Below, in pieces: positions 1 to 6,700 of a stretch of 16,478 nucleotides of DNA. The position numbers and the translations under genes are program-made. The notes under the pieces are model-generated. The model had not been told where the DNA came from, searched no databases, and saw only the letters and a program-made list of their open reading frames with translations. Numbering within the stretch: the first letter of the stretch is position 1; the number at the start of each line of letters is the position of its first letter. Source of the DNA: Nonomuraea sp. (GTDB lineage Bacteria; Actinomycetota; Actinomycetes; Streptosporangiales; Streptosporangiaceae); assembly GCA_013362835.1 (NCBI GenBank), contig JABFVJ010000361.1, positions 1 to 16,478 of the forward strand. The letters run 5' to 3'.

Positions 1-801
1 GATGAAGTGCACCAGGAACCCCGCGTACGAGGCCAAGAACACCGGTACCAGGTTGGCCGCCACCAGCACCCCGGCGCCCGCCGCCACCACCGGGAGCCGC
101 CGCCGTAGCAGCGCGAGCGCGGGCAGCACCGACAGGAACCCCGCCAGCCTCACCGGCTGCGCGAAGTCGTCGTAAGCCTGCCGCACCCGCTGGCCCCAGA
201 ACCGCCGGGCCTCGCAGGGAAGCCTGCGCACGTACAGACCGGGCGGACGCAGCTCCCGCCCGCCCCACGCCCGCACGGTACGGTTGAGCTCCAGGTTCTC
301 GAACAGCACGTCACCGTCGTAACCGCCCATGGCCAGGAAGAACGACCGCCGGATCCCGAACGTGCCCGGGTAGTCGCCCCCGAGGCAGCGGTTGAGCAGC
401 GTGCGCGCGGTGTCCCAGCGGGCGTGCCAGGGTGCGGGGTCGAAGTAGTTCTGCGGCCTGACCAGCTCGGCCCGGCCCAGCAGGTCGTGCAGCGCGGCCA
501 GGGCGTACGGCTCGTAACGCACGTCGTCGTCGGCGATCACCACCCGGTCGCCCCCGGCCAGCCGCAGCCCGGTCGTCACGCCGTTGACCTTGCCGTTGGC
601 GAAGGAGAGCTCCCCGGCCGGCGGCACGTGCCGGACCAGGCCGCGCCAGCGGCGGGCGTGACGGGCGTACAGATCAGGCGGGCTGCCGTCGACCACGGTC
701 ACCCGTATGTGGCGGGACAGGCGGCGCAGATAGGCGGTCAGCTCGTCGAGGCCGGAGTCGTCGTCCCAGCGCAGCGGGAGCACGTAGTCGAGGTCGATCA
801 T
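1..801 (-). CDS. Family 2 glycosyltransferase, 3' end outside the window
   Basis: The frame is open from an ATG at 801 to the left edge (267 codons, no stop), so the C-terminus is missing. The N-terminal half looks like a GT-A nucleotide-sugar transferase: an early Rossmann-type strand (VTVVDGSPP, residues 54-62), a FANGKVNGVTTGL segment before the metal site, and an acidic IADDDV motif (DDD at 91-93) where GT2 enzymes place the DxD that binds the divalent metal and sugar nucleotide. FENLELNRTVRAWG (about 168-181) fits the acceptor/catalytic region. From about residue 218 the chain is hydrophobic, suggesting membrane anchoring. The start codon overlaps the stop of the upstream iron-protein gene by four bases (ATGA), with GAGGAG 11 bases upstream, so the two are translationally coupled. 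The family call is solid. The acceptor and sugar cannot be told from the sequence. Confidence 0.85.
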   Translation of the reverse strand, partial: MIDLDYVLPLRWDDDSGLDELTAYLRRLSRHIRVTVVDGSPPDLYARHARRWRGLVRHVPPAGELSFANGKVNGVTTGLRLAGGDRVVIADDDVRYEPYALAALHDLLGRAELVRPQNYFDPAPWHARWDTARTLLNRCLGGDYPGTFGIRRSFFLAMGGYDGDVLFENLELNRTVRAWGGRELRPPGLYVRRLPCEARRFWGQRVRQAYDDFAQPVRLAGFLSVLPALALLRRRLPVVAAGAGVLVAANLVPVFLASYAGFLVHFI

Positions 802-1778
802 GCGGGGACGTGCTCTTCGAGCAGCGAGGAGGCGCCGCGCCCCCAGTGGTCCATCACGTGCCCGGCCCAGCGGCGTTCGAGCGCGAGGGCGCAGGCGGCG
901 CCGTACAGGATGTCGCCGGTCAGGGCGGGGAAGGCGGCCGCGAGACCGCCGCACAGGTCGCTCGCGGCGATCTGCTCGTGCACGGCGTCGGCCTGCACGT
1001 GCTCCTCGTAGAAGCGCGTGGCGGCCGCGTCGCCGCCGAGCCTGCGCAGGCCCATGGCGTAGCGGCGGTTGGGCTCGGAGGAGGTCATCTCGATCGCGGC
1101 CAGGTGGCCGGCCAGCGCCCCGCGCAGGCGGCGGTGCAGGCCGAACAGCGACATGACGTTGCCGACGGCCAGCGTGACCCCGGGCACCCTGGCCAGGTAG
1201 GCGCCGTAGGAGTCGTCGAGGCCGAGGCCGCGCATGGTGTGGCGGAACAGCTCGCAGTGCATGCGCTCGGGGCGGCCGCCGCCGTACTCGTCGGACTGGA
1301 TCTCGACCAGGGCGGCCTTGGCGCGGCCGGTCAGCCGGGGGATGGCCCAGGTGTGCGGGTCGGCCTCCTTCAGGTGGTAGATCGAGCGGTGGATCACGAA
1401 CTCGCGGAAGGCGTCGAGCCCGGCCTCGTGCCGCAGGTACAGCGAGACGGACGGCCCGGCGTCGTCGGCGGTCAACTCGGTGAGCGCGCGCCGCACCCCG
1501 CGGGGCGGCACGGGCCCCGGGCGTGGCACGGCGGCGGCCAGTTCCCGCTCGAAGCGCTCTTCGAGCAGGCCGCGCAGGCGCAGCAGCGACGGCTCCCACT
1601 CCCAGCGGTCGTCGACCTCGTCGAAGCCCTGGTAGTGCGGCTCGTAACAGGCGAACAGGGCGAGCTGGAAGTCCTCGTCGCCGTCGGGGTCGGGGGCGTC
1701 GGGCAGCGTCGCGGGCGGACGGGCGAGCCGGTCGAAGAGCAGGTCGGTGAGCGGCCCCCGGGGCGGTGGCAGGCGCAT
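798..1778 (-). CDS. Iron-containing redox enzyme family protein (heme-oxygenase-like fold)
   Basis: This 326-residue protein resembles the actinobacterial 'iron-containing redox enzyme' family of the heme-oxygenase-like superfamily, which includes non-heme diiron oxidases and oxygenases. Recognisable parts are the mostly helical second half, the segment RAKAALVEIQSDEYGGG (about 152-168) followed by H174, an acidic helix ending LAAIEMTSSEPNRRY (E230), and EEHVQADAVHEQ (258-269). Candidate metal ligands are E159/E164, H174, E230, H260, D264 and H267; this assignment is by analogy and not aligned. The start is the ATG at 1778, which shares one base with the methyltransferase stop (TGATG). Longer versions of this frame only read through the methyltransferase gene. 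The tight packing between a methyltransferase and a glycosyltransferase suggests a shared pathway. The reaction is unknown; family members elsewhere oxidise fatty acids, amines or amino acids. A non-catalytic iron protein is possible. Confidence 0.8.
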   Translation of the reverse strand: MRLPPPRGPLTDLLFDRLARPPATLPDAPDPDGDEDFQLALFACYEPHYQGFDEVDDRWEWEPSLLRLRGLLEERFERELAAAVPRPGPVPPRGVRRALTELTADDAGPSVSLYLRHEAGLDAFREFVIHRSIYHLKEADPHTWAIPRLTGRAKAALVEIQSDEYGGGRPERMHCELFRHTMRGLGLDDSYGAYLARVPGVTLAVGNVMSLFGLHRRLRGALAGHLAAIEMTSSEPNRRYAMGLRRLGGDAAATRFYEEHVQADAVHEQIAASDLCGGLAAAFPALTGDILYGAACALALERRWAGHVMDHWGRGASSLLEEHVPA

Positions 1779-2515
1779 CACGCGCTCTTGCGGTAGACGG
1801 AGACGTGCGCGCCGCTCTCGTCGGTGAACGGGGTGCCGAGCCAGTCGGCCCAGCGGTGTTCGAGCGCCATGCCGGCCAGCCTGGCCATCAGGTCCATCTC
1901 GGCGGGCCAGGCGTAGCGATGGTTGGCGGGCAGCAGCCGCACGCCTTCGGCGGTCAGCCGCACCCGGGTCGTCCGCATGTGCTGGGTGGCCGGGGCGAGC
2001 CTGGCGGCCTCCACGACGACGACGTCCTCGGCCAGCGACAGCAGCCGCAGCGCCGAGCCGTGGCGGAAGGCGCCCGGGTCGGGCACCCACGCCTCGACCA
2101 CGAACCGGCCGCCCTCGCGCAGGTGGGCCGCCGCGTTGCGGAAGCAGTTGACCTGCGCCTCCTGCGAGGGCAGCGCGAAGATCGTGTTGATCGCGAGCAC
2201 CACCAGCGCGTACGACCCCTCGACCCGCAGCGTGGAGAAGTCGCCCACGGTCACCGGGATGCCCTCGCCGCCCGGCTTGGCCCGCAGCTCCTCGGTCATC
2301 TCCGGCGAGGCGTCGATCCCGGCGACCGGCAGGCCGCGCGCGGCGAGCGGCAGCGCCAGCCGTCCGGTGCCGATGCCGAACTCCAGCACAGGGCCGCCGG
2401 ACGCCAGCGTGCGCAGCCGCTCGACGGCCGCCTCGGTCGGCAGCCCGGTGACCGTGGCGTCGTAGATGTCGGCGATGCCGCGCCCGTAGGCAGAGGCGTC
2501 GTAGCCCACGCGCAC
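1778..2515 (-). CDS. Class I SAM-dependent methyltransferase
   Basis: The protein has 245 residues with the canonical Rossmann methyltransferase core: motif I VLEFGIGTGRLALPLA (43-58), an acidic end of strand 2 in VAGIDASPEM (64-73), a GDFSTL-type motif II, and FVVEAWVPDP after strand 5. The start is chosen as the GTG at 2515, preceded by GGGGGA at six bases. A second GTG at 2509 is possible. Upstream extension in this frame would run into nirD and is low-complexity Arg/Gly, so it is not real. The gene begins 47 bases after the nirD stop with no convincing terminator between, so read-through from the nitrite reductase operon is plausible. It ends in a one-base overlap with the iron-protein gene. 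The substrate is unknown. Context suggests it modifies the same molecule as the neighbouring iron protein and glycosyltransferase. Confidence 0.85.
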   Translation of the reverse strand: MRVGYDASAYGRGIADIYDATVTGLPTEAAVERLRTLASGGPVLEFGIGTGRLALPLAARGLPVAGIDASPEMTEELRAKPGGEGIPVTVGDFSTLRVEGSYALVVLAINTIFALPSQEAQVNCFRNAAAHLREGGRFVVEAWVPDPGAFRHGSALRLLSLAEDVVVVEAARLAPATQHMRTTRVRLTAEGVRLLPANHRYAWPAEMDLMARLAGMALEHRWADWLGTPFTDESGAHVSVYRKSA

Positions 2516-2562
2516 CCCCTGTCCCCCGCGTTTACGCAGGTGAATGCCCGTGGGCTGATCGG

Positions 2563-2883
2563 CTAAACGCTGACCTCCACCCGTCCGCCCGCCACCCGTA
2601 CGGCGTAGACGGGCACCTGTACGGCCTCCTCGTCCAGGCACGCGCCCGACACCAGAGAGAAGACCTGCTTGTGCAGCGGCGAGGCCACCGTGGGCTCGCC
2701 GCGCCTGGTGCCGACGATGCCGCGGGAGAGCACGTACGCGCCGCTGAACGGGTCGAGGTTGTCCAGCGCGTGCACGTCGCCCTCGTAGGTGCGGAACAGC
2801 GCGACCTGCCGGCCGCCGATCAGGGCGCAGACGCCGCGCTCGGGCATCATGGCCGCGTAGTCGCAGACCGGGGTCCAGCTCAT
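2563..2883 (-). CDS. nirD: Nitrite reductase (NADH) small subunit NirD
   Basis: This 106-residue subunit pairs with NirB in the cytoplasmic assimilatory enzyme that reduces nitrite to ammonium. It has the Rieske-like beta fold of the family: CALIGGRQVALFRTYEGDV near the N-terminus, then DNLDPFSGAYVLSRGIVG and VASPLHKQVFSL. The Cys/His cluster ligands of true Rieske proteins are not present (DPF and SPLHK replace the CxH and CxxH boxes), which is normal for NirD. Length matches the family (about 105-110). The start ATG at 2883 overlaps the nirB stop by four bases, so the two are coupled and probably made in stoichiometric amounts. It is the last nitrate-assimilation gene before the 47-base gap to the methyltransferase. 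Confidence 0.95.
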   Translation of the reverse strand: MSWTPVCDYAAMMPERGVCALIGGRQVALFRTYEGDVHALDNLDPFSGAYVLSRGIVGTRRGEPTVASPLHKQVFSLVSGACLDEEAVQVPVYAVRVAGGRVEVSV

Positions 2884-5309
2884 CGGGCCATCACCGGCTT
2901 GATCTGGCCGCGCTCGGAGGAGAACACGATCGACGGGTCGGGCACGCCGGGGGCGTTGACGAAGCTGACGAACCGGCCCAGCTTCTCCGGGTCGTCCAGG
3001 GTCGCCGCCCATTCGTCGGCGTAGGTGGCGATGTGGTTGTCCATCTGCGCGTCGAGGTCGGCGCAGATGCCGAGCGAGTCTTGCATGATCACCTCTCGCA
3101 GGTAGTCGAGGCCGCCGTCGAGCGACTCCAGCCAGGCGGCGGTGCGCTGCAACCGGTCGGCGGTGCGGATGTAGAACATGAGGAACCGGTCGATGGTCCT
3201 GATCAGCTCGTCGGTGCTCAGGTCGGTGGCCAGCAGGTCGGCGTGGCGGGGCTTGAAGCCGCCGTTGCCGCCGACGTACAGGTTCCAGCCCTGCTCGGTG
3301 GCGATGATGCCGAAGTCCTTCGACCTGGCCTCGGCGCACTCGCGGGCGCAGCCGGAGACGGCCGACTTGAGCTTGTGCGGGGAGCGCAGGCCGCGGTAGC
3401 GCAGCTCCAGCGCGATGGCCATGCCCACCGAGTCCTGGACGCCGTAGCGGCACCAGGTGGAGCCGACGCACGACTTCACCGTACGCAGGGCCTTGCCGTA
3501 CGCGTGGCCCGACTCGAACCCGGCGTCCACCAGCCGCCGCCAGATCGCCGGAAGCTGATCGACCGTGGCGCCGAACAGGTCGATGCGCTGCCCGCCGGTG
3601 ATCTTGGTGTAGAGGCCGAAGTCGCGGGCGACCTCGCCGATCACGATGAGCTTGTCGGGCGTGATCTCGCCGCCCGGGATGCGCGGCACGACCGAGTACG
3701 TGCCGTTCTTCTGGATGTTGGCGAGGAAGGCGTCGTTGGTGTCCTGGAGGGCGGCCCGCTCGCCTTCGAGCACGTGCCCGTTGTGCAGCGAGGCGAGGAT
3801 CGAGGCCACGGCCGGCTTGCAGATGTCGCAGCCGCGTCCCTGCCCGTGCTCGGCGATGAGCTGGGAGAACGTCGTGATGCCGCGCACCCGTACGATGTCG
3901 AACAGCTCGGCCCGCGAGTACGTGAAGTGCTCGCACAGCGCCTTGCTGACCTCGACGCCCGACTTCTCCAGGAGCGTCTTGAGCATCGGCACGCAGCTGC
4001 CGCAGGTGGTGCCGGCCCGCGTGCACGCCTTGATCCCGGGCACGTCGGTGACGCCCTTGTCGGCGATGGCGTGCCGGACGTCGCCCGCGCACACGTTGTT
4101 GCACGAGCAGACCTGCGCGTCGTCGGGCAGGTCGAGCTGCGCCCCCGAGCCGCTGAACAGCAGGTCGGAAGGCGCGGCCGGCAACGGCTTGCCGACGAAC
4201 GGCCGAAGCGTCGAGTACGGCCCCGCGTCCCCCACGCAGATGCCGCCGAGCAGCGTCTGGGCGTCGTCGCTGATGAACAGCCGCTTGTAGACCCCGGCCA
4301 CCGGGTCCATGTAGGTGACGTCGAGCGCGCCGTCCATCGCGCCGAACTGCGCGACCTCGACGCCGAGCAGCTTGAGCTTGGTGGACATGTCGGCGCCCTC
4401 GAAGGCGGCGGCCCCGCCGAGTATGCGGTCGGCGGCCACCTCGGCCATCGTGTTGCACGGCCCGACCAGGCCGTAGATCATGCCGCCGGCCAGCGCGCAC
4501 TCGCCGATCGCGTAGACCGACGGGTCGGAGGTGCGCATCCCGGGGTCGACCACGATGCCGCCCCGCTCGCCCACCTGCAGCCCCGACGCCCTGGCCAGCT
4601 CGTCACGCGGCCTGATTCCGGCCGAGAACACGACGACCTGCGCCTCGATCAGCTCGCCGTCGGGCTTGAGCAGCCCGGTGACCCGGCCGTCCTCGCCGGT
4701 GACGATCTCCTGGACGCCCGCGCCCGCGTGCACGCTGAGCCCGAGGCTCTCGATGTGCCCCTTGAGCACCGAGCCGCCGCCCTCGTCCACCTGGCGCGGC
4801 ATCAGCCACGGGCTCATCTCGACGATGTGCGCCTTCAGGCCCAGGGCCCGCAGCGCGTCGGCCGCCTCCAGGCCGAGCAGGCCGCCGCCGACCACGACGC
4901 CTTCGGCGGCGTCCTTGGCGGCCACCCTGATGGCGTCCAGGTCGTCGATGGTGCGGTAGACGTAGGCGTGTTCCCGGCCCGGCACCGGCGGCACGAACGG
5001 CGCCGACCCGGTGGCCAGCACGAGCACGTCGTACGGCACGACGTCCCCGTTCTCGACGGTGACCGTGCGCGCGTCCCTGTCGATGCCGGTGACGCGGCTG
5101 CCCAGCCGGGTGACGGCCCCCTCGGGCACCGGGTAGGTGAGATCCTCCACGGTGGTCCCGTTCAGGTACGAGGTCAGCGCCACCCGGTCGTAGGCCGGGC
5201 GCGGCTCCTCGCCGATCACCGTGATCAGCCCGTCGAAGCCCCGGTCCACCAGGGTTTCCACGAACCGGTGCGCGGTCGGACCATATCCGACGACGACGAT
5301 CCTGCTCAT
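2880..5309 (-). CDS. nirB: Nitrite reductase (NAD(P)H) large subunit NirB
   Basis: This 809-residue siroheme enzyme carries out six-electron reduction of nitrite to ammonium in the cytoplasm. Domain order: FAD/NAD(P)H oxidoreductase (1 to about 310) with GYGPTAHR (8-15), ATGSAP (99-104), GGGLLGLEAA (141-150) and YAIGEC (266-271); a BFD-like [2Fe-2S] domain with C401, C403, C436 and C439; a further Cys pair C494/C497 (GCDICKPA); then the ferredoxin-like half and the siroheme/[4Fe-4S] domain with C614, C620, C654 and C658 (CVGSTWC and SGCARECAE). All expected cofactor cysteines are present and length is normal, so it looks functional. The ATG at 5309 has a strong ribosome-binding site (AGGAAGGAG, seven bases upstream), even though it overlaps the preceding stop by four bases. 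No siroheme-synthesis gene lies in the window. Confidence 0.97.
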   Translation of the reverse strand: MSRIVVVGYGPTAHRFVETLVDRGFDGLITVIGEEPRPAYDRVALTSYLNGTTVEDLTYPVPEGAVTRLGSRVTGIDRDARTVTVENGDVVPYDVLVLATGSAPFVPPVPGREHAYVYRTIDDLDAIRVAAKDAAEGVVVGGGLLGLEAADALRALGLKAHIVEMSPWLMPRQVDEGGGSVLKGHIESLGLSVHAGAGVQEIVTGEDGRVTGLLKPDGELIEAQVVVFSAGIRPRDELARASGLQVGERGGIVVDPGMRTSDPSVYAIGECALAGGMIYGLVGPCNTMAEVAADRILGGAAAFEGADMSTKLKLLGVEVAQFGAMDGALDVTYMDPVAGVYKRLFISDDAQTLLGGICVGDAGPYSTLRPFVGKPLPAAPSDLLFSGSGAQLDLPDDAQVCSCNNVCAGDVRHAIADKGVTDVPGIKACTRAGTTCGSCVPMLKTLLEKSGVEVSKALCEHFTYSRAELFDIVRVRGITTFSQLIAEHGQGRGCDICKPAVASILASLHNGHVLEGERAALQDTNDAFLANIQKNGTYSVVPRIPGGEITPDKLIVIGEVARDFGLYTKITGGQRIDLFGATVDQLPAIWRRLVDAGFESGHAYGKALRTVKSCVGSTWCRYGVQDSVGMAIALELRYRGLRSPHKLKSAVSGCARECAEARSKDFGIIATEQGWNLYVGGNGGFKPRHADLLATDLSTDELIRTIDRFLMFYIRTADRLQRTAAWLESLDGGLDYLREVIMQDSLGICADLDAQMDNHIATYADEWAATLDDPEKLGRFVSFVNAPGVPDPSIVFSSERGQIKPVMAR

Positions 5310-6700
5310 ACCGTGACTCCTTCCTGCTCACACAGCCAGCCGACGATGCCCTCCACCGCGTCGCGGCAGGTGCCGCAGCCGGTGGTGGCCCTGGTCGCGG
5401 CCGCCACTCCGGCCACGTCGCGGGCGCCGGCCTCCCAGCACGCCCTGATCTGTCCCTTGGTCACGTTGTTGCACTGGCAGACCTTGGCCGCGTCCGGCAT
5501 CAGCACCGGGCTGTCGGCCACGGGCGCCGACGACAGCCCCGGGAACAGCAGCCCCGCCCGGTCGCCCGGCACCGGCCCGCCGCGGTCGAAGAGCTGGGTG
5601 AGGGTGCCGACGGCGTCGCTCTCGCCCAGCACGATCGCGCCCACCAGCCGCCCGTCGCGGATGACGAGCTTGCGGTAGGTGCCGCGGGCCCGGTGGCTGA
5701 AGCGCACCACCTCGGCGTGCTCCTCGCCGAGCTGCGTCTCGCCCATGGCGGCCAGCTCGACGCTCTTGGCCTTGAGCCGGGTGACCAGCCGGGAGCCGTG
5801 GTAGAGCCCCTTGCCGCCGGTGATCACGTCGGCGGCCACGCCGGCCTGCTCCCAGGCGGGGGCGACCAGGCCGTACACGGTGCCGTCGTGCTCGGCGCAC
5901 TCGCCGATCGCGAAGATCGACGGGTCGTCGGTGCGCAGCTCGTCGTCCACGACGACGCCGCGCCGCACCTCCAGGCCCGCGTCCGCGGCGAGCCCGGTGA
6001 CCGGCCGCACGCCGCAGGCCAGGATGACGAGGTCGGCCTCGACCAGCTCGCCGTCGGCCAGCCGGACGCCGCCCTCCTCGACCCCGGCCGCGCTGACGCC
6101 GGTGCGGGTCTCCACGCCGAGCCCGGCCAGGGTCTCGCCGAGCACCTCGCCCGCCTCGACGTCGAGCTGGCGTTCCATGAGGTGCCCGGCCAGGTGCAGC
6201 AGCGTGACGGGCAGGCCGCGCCCGGCCAGGCCGCGGGCGGCCTCGATGCCGAGCAGCCCGCCGCCGATGACGACCGCGCCGCGCGCCTGCCCGGCCGCTT
6301 CCATGATCCGCTCGCAGTCCGCCAGCGTGCGGAACGGGATCGCCCGCTCCACGCCGGGGATCGGCGGCACGATCGCCTCGCTGCCGGTCGCGAGCACCAG
6401 CAGGTCGTACGGCTCGCGCCGCCCGTCGGCGGTCACCACGTGCCTGGTGTCCCGGTCGACGTGGGCGACCTCGGCGCCGAACACGGCCTCGACGCGGTGG
6501 GCCGCGTACCAGGAGGCGTCCAGCAGGCGTACCTGGTCGGGGCGTGAGCTGCCGGCCAGCACGTTCGACAGCAGCACCCGGTTGTACGGCTGGCACTCCT
6601 CCGCCCCGAGCACGGTGATCCGCATGTGCGGGTCACGCGCGCGTACCTCGCTGACCAGGCGTGAGCCGGCCATTCCGTTCCCCACGACGACGAGCCTCAT
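5306..6700 (-). CDS. nasB: FAD-dependent oxidoreductase with C-terminal BFD [2Fe-2S] domain (NasB-type nitrate reductase electron-transfer subunit)
   Basis: A 464-residue paralogue of the N-terminal half of NirB. It has FAD binding at GNGMAGSRL (7-15), ATGSEAI (104-110), the NAD(P)H Rossmann motif VIGGGLLGIEAA (144-155), and FAIGECAE (263-270). It ends in a BFD-like domain with C408, C410, C442 and C445, and lacks the siroheme half. Its position directly between the molybdenum nitrate reductase and nirB, with four-base overlaps on both sides, suggests it passes electrons from NAD(P)H to the nitrate reductase, as NasB does in Bacillus. This fits the absence of a [2Fe-2S] tail on the NasA protein here. 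GGAGAGGGA lies just before the ATG at 6700. The flavoprotein and cluster-binding features are seen in the sequence. The partner assignment is from context. A second nitrite reductase-associated role cannot be excluded. Confidence 0.85.
   Translation of the reverse strand: MRLVVVGNGMAGSRLVSEVRARDPHMRITVLGAEECQPYNRVLLSNVLAGSSRPDQVRLLDASWYAAHRVEAVFGAEVAHVDRDTRHVVTADGRREPYDLLVLATGSEAIVPPIPGVERAIPFRTLADCERIMEAAGQARGAVVIGGGLLGIEAARGLAGRGLPVTLLHLAGHLMERQLDVEAGEVLGETLAGLGVETRTGVSAAGVEEGGVRLADGELVEADLVILACGVRPVTGLAADAGLEVRRGVVVDDELRTDDPSIFAIGECAEHDGTVYGLVAPAWEQAGVAADVITGGKGLYHGSRLVTRLKAKSVELAAMGETQLGEEHAEVVRFSHRARGTYRKLVIRDGRLVGAIVLGESDAVGTLTQLFDRGGPVPGDRAGLLFPGLSSAPVADSPVLMPDAAKVCQCNNVTKGQIRACWEAGARDVAGVAAATRATTGCGTCRDAVEGIVGWLCEQEGVTV

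Noticed and set aside
810..1796. Plus-strand frame opposite the iron-protein gene
   Set aside because: It is a low-complexity complement of a gene with recognisable family motifs and coupled starts.
2563..2883. A Rieske iron-sulfur cluster in NirD
   Set aside because: The Cys/His ligand boxes are replaced by DPF and SPLHK, as is normal in NirD. Only the fold is kept.
3033..5678. Long plus-strand open frame (881 codons) opposite nirB
   Set aside because: It is antisense to a complete, motif-rich nirB. Its sequence is low-complexity Val/Ala/Gly/Arg/His typical of GC-rich shadow frames, with no domain.
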